From positions 1-64,000 of the forward strand of contig JAJDEA010000264.1 of the NCBI GenBank assembly GCA_029260035.1: a DNA stretch of 64,000 nt, given 5' to 3'. The DNA comes from Phycisphaerae bacterium (GTDB lineage Bacteria > Planctomycetota > Phycisphaerae > UBA1845). Below are positions 1 through 7,868 of this stretch, piece by piece. Position 1 is the first letter of the stretch; every line of letters starts with the position of its first letter. Both the position numbers and the translations under genes were made by a program. Below the pieces are notes generated by a model, which did no database searches, was not told the origin of the DNA, and saw only the letters and a list, made by a program, of their open reading frames with translations.

Positions 1-53
1 GCTTCATAAGGCCTCCATGCCGAGTCCGAAATTGCAAGGTTTTTGCGAATCAT
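1..53 (-). CDS. possible 5' end of an unidentified gene, cut by the window edge
   Basis: An open frame reads leftward from an ATG at 53 to the window edge (17 complete codons, no stop). An AAGGA ribosome-binding-like motif lies about 8 bases upstream of that ATG, on the minus strand around 62-66. The visible peptide begins MIRKNLAISDSAWRP and is too short to identify. A second ATG at 57 in another frame stops after 17 codons and is less likely. The gene would be downstream of, and co-directional with, the glycosyltransferase gene that ends at 196. The call rests only on the ribosome-binding motif and the open frame. Confidence 0.35.
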   Translation of the reverse strand, partial: MIRKNLAISDSAWRPYE

Positions 54-195
54 CCATGACTTCCTTGCAAAGTATACCACACCAAAAACCTCAGTTCACC
101 CTGCAATCAAAGAAAAATGACGAGTTCTTCAGGGACGACTAATTGCATTGATTGGTCGCGGGTGTTGCGCCAAGCCTGCTTCTGCAAGCCGAAGG

Positions 196-1365
196 TCATT
201 CTTCAGAGAACGCGCCTCGCTTTGCTGCTCGCGATAGCTCGTGATCGATTCTCGGTATCGCCGATTCACTACCGAACCGGTCGTGGATGGATTTGCGAAG
301 TTGCGCGCAAGTCGTCTGCCGAATGGCTTCAGGCTGAGATATGAGTTCCTGAATGCGAGCAACCAATTGAGCATCGTTTTCATAGAGACATTGTTTATGA
401 AGCGAGTCCGGGATGAGTTCTGGATAGGCCAATCGATTCGGGAGTAGCGGGAAACAGCCCATAGCGATCGCTTCGGCCACGGCTATGCCAAAATTCTCCT
501 GAATAGCCGTGCTTATGACGACGTCGCAGGTGGATAAGATCGAAAGATAATCCTGACGACTCGGGACATATCCCTTATGCGTGATGTGACGGCTCAGTGC
601 CTGTTCGAGTTGTGCAAATGCTCGCGGAGCTGTGCGAAACTGTTCGCCAACCAAGACAATTTCAAATTCGAGGCCAGCTTGATCCAACTGGATCATCGCT
701 TTTAAGAATGCTTCCGGGTTCTTGTCGTATTCCCACCGATGAGGCCAGAGAATGGTCAGATGTTTTTTGGCTGTAGTTGCGTTGGTTGACGAATTGGACT
801 GCAAAGACAATGGCGGGGATACGACCATGCTCTTCGCCCGTATCTTGTCAATGACACCTCGCGGCACACAATCGGGCATTTTTCGGAGGAGCGATTCCAC
901 GCTAGCAGTGAACTCCTGCAAATGAAATTGACTATTAAACCAGATTTCGTCAGCCGCCAAGCAGGAAGTGATGTTAGTCATTCCATATTGGTAGTCACGG
1001 TCTTCTTCGATCAGCAACGGGTAAGTGAGTTGATTTTCGTGAAAATAGCAGATGATCGGCAGTGCTGCGAGTTTCGACGGCAAGAGGGCTTTTAGGTCCG
1101 CGACGCTGAGCATGTCATTGCAAAGAATCGCATCTAGCCCCCCTTCCATATCTGTTTCGTGTTGCCATGCCGTTTCGTCGTGTGCAAACCACATGGCAGC
1201 TCCCCGCATGCGCCATTTCCATTTGCGAGCCGGCATGGTTGCCAGAACAAAACGATGCGACGAGGCTGCAAAGAGCGTATCGACAAATTGTTTATGCGAC
1301 CCGCCGTAATAGGGTTCCAATATCGCAATGTTCAGCCTCTCGCCAGCTTCGGATTCGCCTGCCAT
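196..1365 (-). CDS. glycosyltransferase resembling tRNA-queuosine alpha-mannosyltransferase (DUF3524/QTMAN family)
   Basis: This 389-residue cytosolic protein has the N-terminal signature of the DUF3524 family: EPYYGGSHKQF at about residues 17-27, then RKWKWRMRGAA around 47-57, and a GT4-like C-terminal half with IQENFGIAVAEA near 295-306. In animals this family contains GTDC1/QTMAN, which adds mannose to queuosine in tRNA-Asp; bacterial members are mostly uncharacterised, so the substrate is inferred. The start follows the upstream winged-helix gene by a single base (its stop is at 1367-1369), so the two are almost certainly translated from one message. No signal peptide or membrane segment is visible. 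The family call is confident; queuosine tRNA as the acceptor is a hypothesis. Confidence 0.85.
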   Translation of the reverse strand: MAGESEAGERLNIAILEPYYGGSHKQFVDTLFAASSHRFVLATMPARKWKWRMRGAAMWFAHDETAWQHETDMEGGLDAILCNDMLSVADLKALLPSKLAALPIICYFHENQLTYPLLIEEDRDYQYGMTNITSCLAADEIWFNSQFHLQEFTASVESLLRKMPDCVPRGVIDKIRAKSMVVSPPLSLQSNSSTNATTAKKHLTILWPHRWEYDKNPEAFLKAMIQLDQAGLEFEIVLVGEQFRTAPRAFAQLEQALSRHITHKGYVPSRQDYLSILSTCDVVISTAIQENFGIAVAEAIAMGCFPLLPNRLAYPELIPDSLHKQCLYENDAQLVARIQELISQPEAIRQTTCAQLRKSIHDRFGSESAIPRIDHELSRAAKRGAFSEE

Positions 1366-1366
1366 T

Positions 1367-1921
1367 TCATTGGACCTTTTCGACAGGCCTACGCCTTGAA
1401 TCGTGAATCAACTTGTTTGCTGCGGCAGCAATCAGGATTAAATTCCGTCCGCCCCGTGTCAACTCATACAGGTCGCGCTCCTTGGGACGCAACAAGCCCG
1501 CGAGGCGCAGCTGGTTCACATGATGGTAAAGAGGCCCCGGCTTGAGCTTAGTCAGACTTTGCAGGTCGCGGTATACCGTCGGGCCGTCAAGTAGTTTCGC
1601 GAGAATCCTGGCACGCATGGGATGAGCACACGCAGCCAGAGAACTGACGGCTTCAGTGGCATTCTTTGCGACGCTTTTTGTAGTGGAGGATTGCCGAATT
1701 GGTTTCTTTGATGCGTTACCGCGAGTTTTTGGTCTTGGTCCAGCGAGTGAGATATTCAGCTCTTGGGAGCACTTATCGCTTGCATTCGTGATCGTCTCAG
1801 AGACCGAAATGGAAATTGAACAGCCTGTTTTGATAATGCGTTTTTTCTTGCTGGCGCTTTTCGGTGCTTTCGACGGTGCCCCCCCACTCTTTTTTTTCTT
1901 GGACCCTTGCGATTTTTTCAT
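1367..1921 (-). CDS. winged-helix DNA-binding protein with a basic N-terminal tail
   Basis: This 184-residue protein has a Lys/Ser-rich N-terminal half of low complexity (about residues 1-90). A winged helix-turn-helix follows at about 97-170: HPMRARILAKLLDG is helix 1/2, LYHHVNQLRLAGLL the recognition helix and following turn, and YELTRGGR the wing. This matches ArsR-like regulators. No metal-binding Cys cluster of the metal-sensing ArsR type is visible. It precedes the QTMAN-like gene by one base. A perfect 20-bp palindrome overlapping a TATAAT box sits 74 bases upstream of its start, which suggests autoregulation. The basic tail could add nonspecific DNA contact. The ligand and regulon are unknown. 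Confidence 0.75.
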   Translation of the reverse strand: MKKSQGSKKKKSGGAPSKAPKSASKKKRIIKTGCSISISVSETITNASDKCSQELNISLAGPRPKTRGNASKKPIRQSSTTKSVAKNATEAVSSLAACAHPMRARILAKLLDGPTVYRDLQSLTKLKPGPLYHHVNQLRLAGLLRPKERDLYELTRGGRNLILIAAAANKLIHDSRRRPVEKVQ

Positions 1922-1994
1922 TGGTTATTCCAACCAAGAACTCTTTTCGTGCCACAGACTGCTTCGATCAGTCATGCCGTTCAATCTTGTTGTT

Positions 1995-2014
1995 ATGTAA
2001 TACTGTTATTACAT
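1995..2014 (-). promoter_or_regulatory. perfect 20-bp palindrome (operator candidate) overlapping a TATAAT box
   Basis: ATGTAATA and TATTACAT form 8-bp perfect arms around a CTGT spacer. On the minus strand a TATAAT hexamer (plus-strand 2013-2018) overlaps the edge of the palindrome; no good -35 is seen. The site lies in an AT-rich patch (1990-2040) upstream of the winged-helix gene that starts at 1921, and the other neighbour only ends nearby (2077). Position and symmetry suit a dimeric winged-helix repressor of its own operon. The link to that protein is inference. Confidence 0.6.
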
Positions 2015-2076
2015 TATACTAAGATATTATAATAAATGTTCTTCGCTCCGCGAAACCAAGGACATCAATGCCTCAA

Positions 2077-3120
2077 TCATTTGCTGGTTGACGACATTTT
2101 GTCGATTTTTCGCCAGGCCTGCGCCAAAGAATTGGCGCCAACGACGTTAGGCCAAGGTTTGTCCGGGTTTGACTTGACCAACTTAAATAGTTCGATCTGG
2201 CGCGGTGACAGGTATATTGTAGGATCGCGGTCCTGGCCCAGCGATGCGTTGACCCTTGCCGCCTGCGCATTTGTCATTGGAACATGTGCATATGCCGACT
2301 TGGAAAGATAGTATTTCGGCTGTTTGTCTGGCCGAAATGGACCTGCCATTTGTTGGGCGCGATCCTCCAAAATCTTGCCCGCGATTTCCTGTTGATTCTT
2401 GGAGTGTGTATATACGCGATCCGCAACCTTCTTCTCCATCGCCCTTGACACTAGTTTGGCAAAATCCACTTGGTTTGGGTCGAACATGACATCAACGACT
2501 TCGGCTTTGTCAACGAACCCGGGCTTTGTTGACACCACACCAGGAATCGTGCCGAGTGCTGCTTCCCCTTCCCAGAAACAATGCATGCCAAAAGTAGCCC
2601 TTTCCAGCTTCTTCCCTTTCATGCGTTTCCCTTCGTAGACGAATGAAAGGTATACCGGTACAGGAAGGCCGGCCGCCTCAAGCGTAACAACCATGGCATG
2701 AGCGACTGATTCTTCAGTAAGGGATGTAACCGTCAGCATGGCTTTCATTTCGCCGGTTACTGGCGATATAAAACACAGGAGAGGGCCTTTAATGTGTTCG
2801 TGGTTTACAAGGTCTGGGTCATTCAGATCTGCTACCGTGGGTACGAAGAGCGTTTCCGCGGCGTCAGCAAGAAGCGGATGGCGGAAGACCTCCGCCAATA
2901 CACGGTCGACCGGCTGCGTAACGCGAAGCCTTAACTCCGGACGCCTAGCGCCGTCGGCGGCTGGAAGCTCTTGGCCCCAGCGAACAAGGCCTACCTTTAC
3001 CTCATTAGCTTGAGAACCGGTAGCAGCGTCACGAGCCTGTGCAACTTCGTATACACCGAAAGGAAGGCAGTACAGGCAGCATAGTATACAAGTTGATCGA
3101 TTCGGTCTTGTTTTCATCAT
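2077..3120 (-). CDS. exported protein with a C-terminal MsrA-like domain
   Basis: About 347 residues from ATG 3118-3120, which is preceded by AGGA. The longer frame to 3378 would overlap a divergent gene that has its own ribosome-binding site. The N-terminus looks like a signal sequence (hydrophobic CILCCLYCLPFGVY at about residues 11-24). From about residue 177 the pattern HCFWEGEAALG, then IPGVVST, then EVVDVMFDP resembles the GCFWG...PGVVS...EVV.V.FDP core of peptide methionine sulfoxide reductase A, with the catalytic-type Cys at 181. The TGHAE stretch of true MsrA is absent, and the first half (35-175) has no family I recognise. Enzymatic activity is therefore uncertain. It may repair or sense oxidised envelope proteins. 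Confidence 0.6.
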   Translation of the reverse strand: MMKTRPNRSTCILCCLYCLPFGVYEVAQARDAATGSQANEVKVGLVRWGQELPAADGARRPELRLRVTQPVDRVLAEVFRHPLLADAAETLFVPTVADLNDPDLVNHEHIKGPLLCFISPVTGEMKAMLTVTSLTEESVAHAMVVTLEAAGLPVPVYLSFVYEGKRMKGKKLERATFGMHCFWEGEAALGTIPGVVSTKPGFVDKAEVVDVMFDPNQVDFAKLVSRAMEKKVADRVYTHSKNQQEIAGKILEDRAQQMAGPFRPDKQPKYYLSKSAYAHVPMTNAQAARVNASLGQDRDPTIYLSPRQIELFKLVKSNPDKPWPNVVGANSLAQAWRKIDKMSSTSK

Positions 3121-3301
3121 ATGAAAGTATTTCCTAAGAAAAACTGAGGTACACATTCCTAGCGGCGGGCCTGCGGATATTATACGGTCGGCCTCTTGGC
3201 GTCGCTCCTGATAATACGCTGTTCCCGATACTGCGACAAGCGGTCGTTTCTCCAGAACACATTCAAGACGCATTTTGAGCGTTTGTGGCAAGGAAGACAG
3301 A

Positions 3302-3772
3302 ATGATTTCGAACGCTGAGGCAGCCACCAGCCGTTTCCTTCGTGCCGCGCTCATGCCGTTGCCTGTCGATGCGCTCATTCATGATTCTAAGGAGTTTCGA
3401 TCTTGCTTAAGTAGCCTTGAGTCTTTCGTTCCTGAAGTCTTGCTTGAACTGTACCCGGCGTGGAAGTTTGAGGGTTTGGACGGCATTTATCCCGCCGTTG
3501 CTCGAAAGACGGGAGAACGGGAGGCCGAGGTCTTGGGGATGTGCATCCTTGTCGTGGATCAAGATTGCACGCCGATTCAGGTGCGCATTCGTCACTCTAT
3601 ATTGCATGACGAAATCGAGTGGATGCAGTGCTGCCTTGGCGAGCAAGGCGATGGAAAGGGTGGAATGCGACGGTTCTCGCTCGAAGATTCGACTGGCAAG
3701 ATTCTATTCACGCTAGAACAACGTGCTTCAGCAATTAAATGGGTTTACAAAGTCGAATTCGGCGCCGGATAA
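3302..3772 (+). CDS. hypothetical cytosolic protein, family not recognised
   Basis: 156 residues starting at ATG 3302, with AAGGA at 3291-3295 giving good spacing; the possible TTG start at 3275 lacks this support. The sequence (MISNAEAATSRF... to ...KVEFGAG) has no signal peptide or membrane helix and no motif I can name. The central part reads as a compact alpha/beta domain with several Cys (CILVVDQDC, MQCCLGE). It is transcribed divergently from the MsrA-like gene; the 181 bases between the two starts should hold both promoters. Its expression is supported only by the ribosome-binding site and an intact frame. Confidence 0.65.
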   Translation: MISNAEAATSRFLRAALMPLPVDALIHDSKEFRSCLSSLESFVPEVLLELYPAWKFEGLDGIYPAVARKTGEREAEVLGMCILVVDQDCTPIQVRIRHSILHDEIEWMQCCLGEQGDGKGGMRRFSLEDSTGKILFTLEQRASAIKWVYKVEFGAG

Positions 3773-3821
3773 GCGAACTCGAAGTACCTATTGCTTTACC
3801 AGGCGATTTCGACTTGCATTT

Positions 3822-4841
3822 TTACGGCGTCACAGGTTCGTCACTGATTTGTTCGATCATTCGTAGAAGTTCCTGGTATTGGCGATCGTCTGATTCAAAA
3901 GTTGCGGGCCAATCGCCGGTTCCGTTAAAGTAGTCGAGCAGCGGCAATCCAGCCGCAAGGTCGTGCGGGAAGCCGTTGAATATTTCGCTGCCTCGCCGGA
4001 GCGCATCGCGGTCGAGTTGCTTCCGCATGGTCGTGTGCAGATCGTAGCTCGGGATATAGTGAAATCGCGGCGGTGACATGGTCAGCGATTGAATGTCATA
4101 TACGACGGTCTGACGAACCTCGCCATCCACATCTTGAAAAGGTTCCCCCTTGTACAACACGCTTTGACTCCCCTGCCTGCTGCGCGTTGAGCGTTTCTTC
4201 CAATCCGGTGGATAGGCTACATGGTCCTGCGGAAGCCGTCTGGCTTGTCCTGTTCGGGCCAAGACATCCGCTTCGTCGGATTTGTACGAGCGCGCTAGGT
4301 CAGCCTCAAACTTGAGTCTTGCCTCGTCTCGAACGTGAGCCTCTTTCTCTGAAAACGGCTCATAGTCCGGGAAATGTCGTTTCAACGCCCCATCGACATT
4401 TGGCTGGCTGGCTGAACTTTTATGCTCTGCTCGTTGTGGTTGTTTGGTTGCGCCTGCCTCCTGAAGTGCCGGAGTTTTGGCACTTTTGCGTGCCTTGGCA
4501 TCTACGAGCAACTGGAGGAACGGTTCACTCAATAGCTGTTTATTCTCAGAGTCGGGGAGCTTTTGGATCGCGCGTAGCCCTGCCCAGGCCATATCGACTG
4601 CTTGATCCACCTGGCCTTTGTCAAGATTGTCTTCTGCACTCTCAAGCGCAACTCGAATAGATGCGCGAACGATAGCAGCATCCGCGGCAGTCGCCGATGA
4701 GACATCGCCAGCTGCAATACGGGCAGGCACATGCAGGTTAGGGCTTGCACCGCTTGGTTGTGCTGACTCCTGTTTAATACGCTCCTGTGCTGCGACCGAT
4801 TGCATTCCAAGTAAGAAAGCTACCACTACGCATGTCTGCAT
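3822..4841 (-). CDS. exported protein of unknown function
   Basis: 339 residues from ATG 4839-4841, chosen because AAGGGGA precedes it and a clean signal peptide (MQTCVVVAFLLGMQSVAAQ) follows; an in-frame extension to 4940 has neither. The mature protein has a helical, Ala-rich region (about 50-110, possibly a TPR-like pair), a low-complexity linker, and a charged C-terminal half rich in Arg, Asp and Tyr (for example FHYIPSYDLHTT). No enzyme motif is recognised. It ends 49 bases from the convergent gene at 3302-3772, and its start faces the sua5 fusion gene across a 316-base divergent region. Confidence 0.7.
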   Translation of the reverse strand: MQTCVVVAFLLGMQSVAAQERIKQESAQPSGASPNLHVPARIAAGDVSSATAADAAIVRASIRVALESAEDNLDKGQVDQAVDMAWAGLRAIQKLPDSENKQLLSEPFLQLLVDAKARKSAKTPALQEAGATKQPQRAEHKSSASQPNVDGALKRHFPDYEPFSEKEAHVRDEARLKFEADLARSYKSDEADVLARTGQARRLPQDHVAYPPDWKKRSTRSRQGSQSVLYKGEPFQDVDGEVRQTVVYDIQSLTMSPPRFHYIPSYDLHTTMRKQLDRDALRRGSEIFNGFPHDLAAGLPLLDYFNGTGDWPATFESDDRQYQELLRMIEQISDEPVTP

Positions 4842-5157
4842 GACGGTTCCCCTTCCAGCCGTCGCTTGAACGGCCAGGCCCCAGATACCCGCCACTCGAA
4901 ATGGCGGCGGTGGAAATAAGACTTCTGCAACAGCGCGCACCGAACGCGCTCAGCGCCTGTGGGATTTTAGGCCCGCATAATTGTCCATTCCATACGCTCT
5001 GCACGCCAATACAAGCTCTGAATGACTGTAGCGGTCGAACCATAGCCTTTCACTATGAATTGGCTCGGAATGGTGATTCGCAATAAATGACAAAGCCTCG
5101 ATTTGTTCCCTTGACAGCCGGTTTTCTCGCAATACCGTGCTCGATCGGGAGCCTGTG
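4842..5157. other. divergent intergenic region
   Basis: This 316-base spacer lies between two divergently transcribed genes and must contain both promoters. A TTGACA hexamer is present at 5111-5116, but the bases where a -10 box should lie are a poor match. Short overlapping frames on both strands lack ribosome-binding sites and resemble nothing. No structured RNA or repeat was noticed. Confidence 0.5.
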
Positions 5158-6282
5158 ATGCCAACAGAAATCATCAAGATCGAACAACAAACGAGCCATC
5201 GAGATGCCATAGAGCGTGCGACCGAGGTGCTCCAAAACGGCGGTCTCGTCGCCTTCCCTACCGAAACAGTGTACGGCCTGGCTGCTCGCGTCGACGTCGA
5301 GGGTGCAGTTTCGCGGCTTCGCACGGTCAAAGGACGATCGGAGAATAAGGCGTTCACAGTACACTTAGGCAATCAAGAGCAAGCAGAACCTCTAATTGTC
5401 GGTCAATTCTCGCCACTAGCCAAGAGGTTTATGGCGCGAGGCTGGCCCGGCCCCCTGTCTTTGATCGTCCCGGTATCGGACGAGTTGGCGACGCCGGTGG
5501 CGAAGAAATTTGGTGACGTGGTCTGCGATTCACTGTATTATGATGGAACGGTCGGGATGCGGTGTCCGGATGATTCGGTGGCCAAGGCTTTTTTGGCTGG
5601 GATACCCGCTCCTGTTGTTGCAGCCAGTGCGAATCTTGCCGGGCAGGCACCGCCATTAACCGGAGCTGAAGTATTGGCCGCGTTGGATGGCCAGATCGAT
5701 TTGCTCCTGGATGGCGGACGAACGCGTCACAATCAAGCATCTACCATCGTGCGTGTAACGGATGATGATTATGAAGTGATTCGCACAGGTGTCTTGGATG
5801 CACGCATGGTGGAGCAATTGGCGATGTTGAGGATTCTTTTCGTGTGTACGGGCAATACATGCCGAAGTCCGATGGCTGAAGGGATCGCAAAAAAAATAGT
5901 CGCCGAACGGTTGAACTGCTCCGTGGAAGCATTGCCAAAGAAAAAAGTACTTATTTCGTCCGCAGGTACGGCGGGCGGATTTGGCTCGGCGGCGGAAAAC
6001 GCGATAACAGTGATGCGACATAGGAGTGTTGAGATTAGCGAACACCAATCCACCCATCTGACTCGAGACATCGCTCAGCAGATGGATCATATATTCGCGT
6101 TGAGCGGTGCACATCGCGACGCCGTGGTACACCTTGACCGAATGCTATCTGATCGTGTCTCGCTCCTCTTGGGCGATTCGGACGTGCAAGACCCGATCGG
6201 TGGCGGGGAGGCGACCTATGAAGAGTGCGCCAAAGTTATTGAAAAAGGTGTGCGTGCGCGCCTACAGGAGATTGACATATGA
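5158..6282 (+). CDS. fusion of Sua5/YrdC threonylcarbamoyl-AMP synthase and a low-molecular-weight protein phosphatase
   Basis: 374 residues from ATG 5158, with GGGAG 6 bases upstream. Residues 1 to about 220 form a YrdC/Sua5 domain: FPTETVYGL, KGRSENKAF and SANLAGQ are the nucleotide/threonylcarbamate-binding motifs. This enzyme makes threonylcarbamoyl-AMP for t6A37 in tRNA. From about residue 223 a complete LMW phosphatase follows, with the P-loop CTGNTCRS (Cys230) and a DPIGG general-acid loop near the end. The two domains are in one uninterrupted frame. The stop overlaps the rpiB start by 4 bases, indicating translational coupling. Whether the phosphatase half acts on Tyr, Arg or an unrelated substrate cannot be told from sequence. 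Confidence 0.92.
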   Translation: MPTEIIKIEQQTSHRDAIERATEVLQNGGLVAFPTETVYGLAARVDVEGAVSRLRTVKGRSENKAFTVHLGNQEQAEPLIVGQFSPLAKRFMARGWPGPLSLIVPVSDELATPVAKKFGDVVCDSLYYDGTVGMRCPDDSVAKAFLAGIPAPVVAASANLAGQAPPLTGAEVLAALDGQIDLLLDGGRTRHNQASTIVRVTDDDYEVIRTGVLDARMVEQLAMLRILFVCTGNTCRSPMAEGIAKKIVAERLNCSVEALPKKKVLISSAGTAGGFGSAAENAITVMRHRSVEISEHQSTHLTRDIAQQMDHIFALSGAHRDAVVHLDRMLSDRVSLLLGDSDVQDPIGGGEATYEECAKVIEKGVRARLQEIDI

Positions 6283-6734
6283 ATGTCGCGCTATCAAGTG
6301 ACCACCGTGGGTATTCAGCCAAGGAACAAGTGAAAGCTTACCTGGAGCGGGCGGGGCATGGTGTTAACGATTTCGGTTGTGATAAGTCGGAAAGCTGCGA
6401 TTACCCCGACACCGGCTTCCAAAGCGCCGTCAGCGTGGCACATGGGAAATCAGATCGCGGCATTTTGTTCTGCGGGACCGGAATTGGCATGTCTATTGTT
6501 GCAAACAAAGTCAAAGGCGTTCGGGCCGCTCTTTGTCACGACGAGTTGACCGCAGAGTTATCTCGCCGCCATAACAACTCGAACATTCTATGTCTGCCTG
6601 CTGACCTTTTGGGTGAAGAACTCATGCGCCGTGTTGTCGATGTTTGGCTTCGCACGGAATTCGAAGGCGGTAGGCATGACCGTAGGCTAGACAAGATTTC
6701 GGAATACGAATCCAACGGAAAATGTGATGCATGA
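6279..6734 (+). CDS. rpiB: ribose 5-phosphate isomerase B
   Basis: 151 residues, cytosolic. It interconverts ribose 5-phosphate and ribulose 5-phosphate in the pentose phosphate pathway. RpiB/LacAB signatures are clear: SSDHRGY at 6-12, DYPDTG near 41-46, the active-site loop FCGTGIGMS around 64-72 with its catalytic Cys, CHDELTAELSRRHNNSN around 86-102, and an FEGGRHDRR motif near the end. The length matches the family. The start codon lies inside the end of the Sua5-phosphatase gene (ATGA overlap), so expression is likely coupled. Confidence 0.95.
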   Translation: MNVALSSDHRGYSAKEQVKAYLERAGHGVNDFGCDKSESCDYPDTGFQSAVSVAHGKSDRGILFCGTGIGMSIVANKVKGVRAALCHDELTAELSRRHNNSNILCLPADLLGEELMRRVVDVWLRTEFEGGRHDRRLDKISEYESNGKCDA

Positions 6735-6893
6735 ATTCCGTTTCTTGGCAGGTATGTTACTGAACATCCCCCCAATCACATCCACGCTTATCCGAAAAAG
6801 TTTGCAACATAAGGCGAGCAGGCACGGTCAAGAAGGAGTCTCACGGGCCTGATTGCTTTGTCCAATGTTTGTTTGTCGTTTCGTTGATGAGCC

Positions 6894-7430
6894 ATGCAAA
6901 GTAAAGCAAAGACAGTTAAACAGTACCTTTCTGAATTACCTGGCGATAGACGTGAGGCGATTGAAGCGGTTCGTACTGTCATACTCAAGAGCCTTCCGAA
7001 AGGTTACGAGGAAGGCATGCAATATGGCATGATCGGGTATTATGTGCCGCATAGTATTTACCCAAACGGATACCATTGTGATCCGAAGCAACCGCTCCCG
7101 TTCGCAAGTCTGGCGTCACAGAAAAACCACATGGCGATCTATCTCATGTGCATCTACACCGACTCAGACCAGGAGGCTCGGTTTCGTGAGGCGTGGCTTA
7201 AAACAGGAAAAAAACTGGATATGGGGAAATCGTGTATACGGTTTAAGAAGCTTGAGGACGTCCCATTAGAAGTAGTGGCAGCTGCGATCAAACGAGCACC
7301 TGTCAAGAAGTACGTCAAGAACTACGAATCGGCCATCGGATCTCGCCTCAAAACCAAGACAAGTAGCCGCGCCAAGAGCACAACAAAGAAAAAGAAGACT
7401 CGCACATCCGCCAGCAAACGCCGCGACTAG
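6894..7430 (+). CDS. DUF1801 (YdhG-like) protein with a basic C-terminal tail
   Basis: 178 residues from ATG 6894. The first 145 residues match the DUF1801 fold: a helical start (TVKQYLSELPGDRREAIEAV), then MQYGMIGYYV, KNHMAIYLM, and CIRFKKLEDVPLEVV. The family's function is not established. The last 30 residues are almost entirely Lys, Ser, Thr and Arg, suggesting nucleic-acid contact. It is separated from rpiB by 159 bases and probably has its own promoter. No clear ribosome-binding site is visible, so the start is chosen by homology to the family N-terminus. Confidence 0.85.
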   Translation: MQSKAKTVKQYLSELPGDRREAIEAVRTVILKSLPKGYEEGMQYGMIGYYVPHSIYPNGYHCDPKQPLPFASLASQKNHMAIYLMCIYTDSDQEARFREAWLKTGKKLDMGKSCIRFKKLEDVPLEVVAAAIKRAPVKKYVKNYESAIGSRLKTKTSSRAKSTTKKKKTRTSASKRRD

Positions 7431-7529
7431 AGCAAGCTCTATTCTTCATCGCTATCACGTCGTGCCGTTTTCTGCTGTTCCGGTACTGGAAAAGGCGAAA
7501 AGTGATTACTGTTCTTTGAGTTGAAGTAT

Positions 7530-7709
7530 CTAGTTCAGGCCAAAGATCTCATCGACGGCGCTATCAACGGCAAAAGTCGCGACATCCACAGAGACAACGC
7601 GCACTCCTTCAGTGAGTATTTCACCGAGCCTTTCGCTATCACAACTGCTGACCTGCAACACGCAACCGCATGACAAAGCGCCGAGAGTTCTGAATATCTT
7701 TTTCTGCAT
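7530..7709 (-). CDS. 59-residue predicted lipoprotein
   Basis: Short gene from ATG 7707-7709 to TAG 7530-7532. GGAG lies 7-8 bases upstream of the start, a good ribosome-binding site. The protein begins MQKKIFRTLGALSCGCVLQ and has a lipobox-like VSSC (Cys23), then a short mature region rich in Val and Asp that ends EIFGLN. Another window gene at 32515-32694 encodes a protein of exactly the same length and plan (Cys27, ending VFGVFNLPV). It follows the porin gene on the same strand after 160 bases. Its role is unknown; it probably sits in a membrane as a small lipid-anchored protein. Confidence 0.7.
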   Translation of the reverse strand: MQKKIFRTLGALSCGCVLQVSSCDSERLGEILTEGVRVVSVDVATFAVDSAVDEIFGLN

Positions 7710-7868
7710 GGTTTTATCTCCATTCTAATCTAAAGCGTTTTCTCTTTCATCCAAGGCAGATTGAAGCCTGCCTGCCAATTCAGTGTTAGGAAACGTGAAG
7801 TTTGCGCCAAAGCCGCTATACGCCAATCGATCCCGATCCTTCTGTCAACAAAGCCGTTTGGTGTGTCG

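Noticed and set aside
2077-3378. Full 433-codon frame for the MsrA-like gene, starting at 3378
   Set aside because: The first 86 codons overlap the divergent gene at 3302 and carry no signal-peptide logic. ATG 3120 has AGGA upstream and begins a hydrophobic leader.
7535-7723. 62-codon minus-strand frame ending near 7535
   Set aside because: It overlaps the 59-residue lipoprotein gene (7530-7709) in another frame. The latter has the ribosome-binding site, a signal sequence and a lipobox, while this frame has none.
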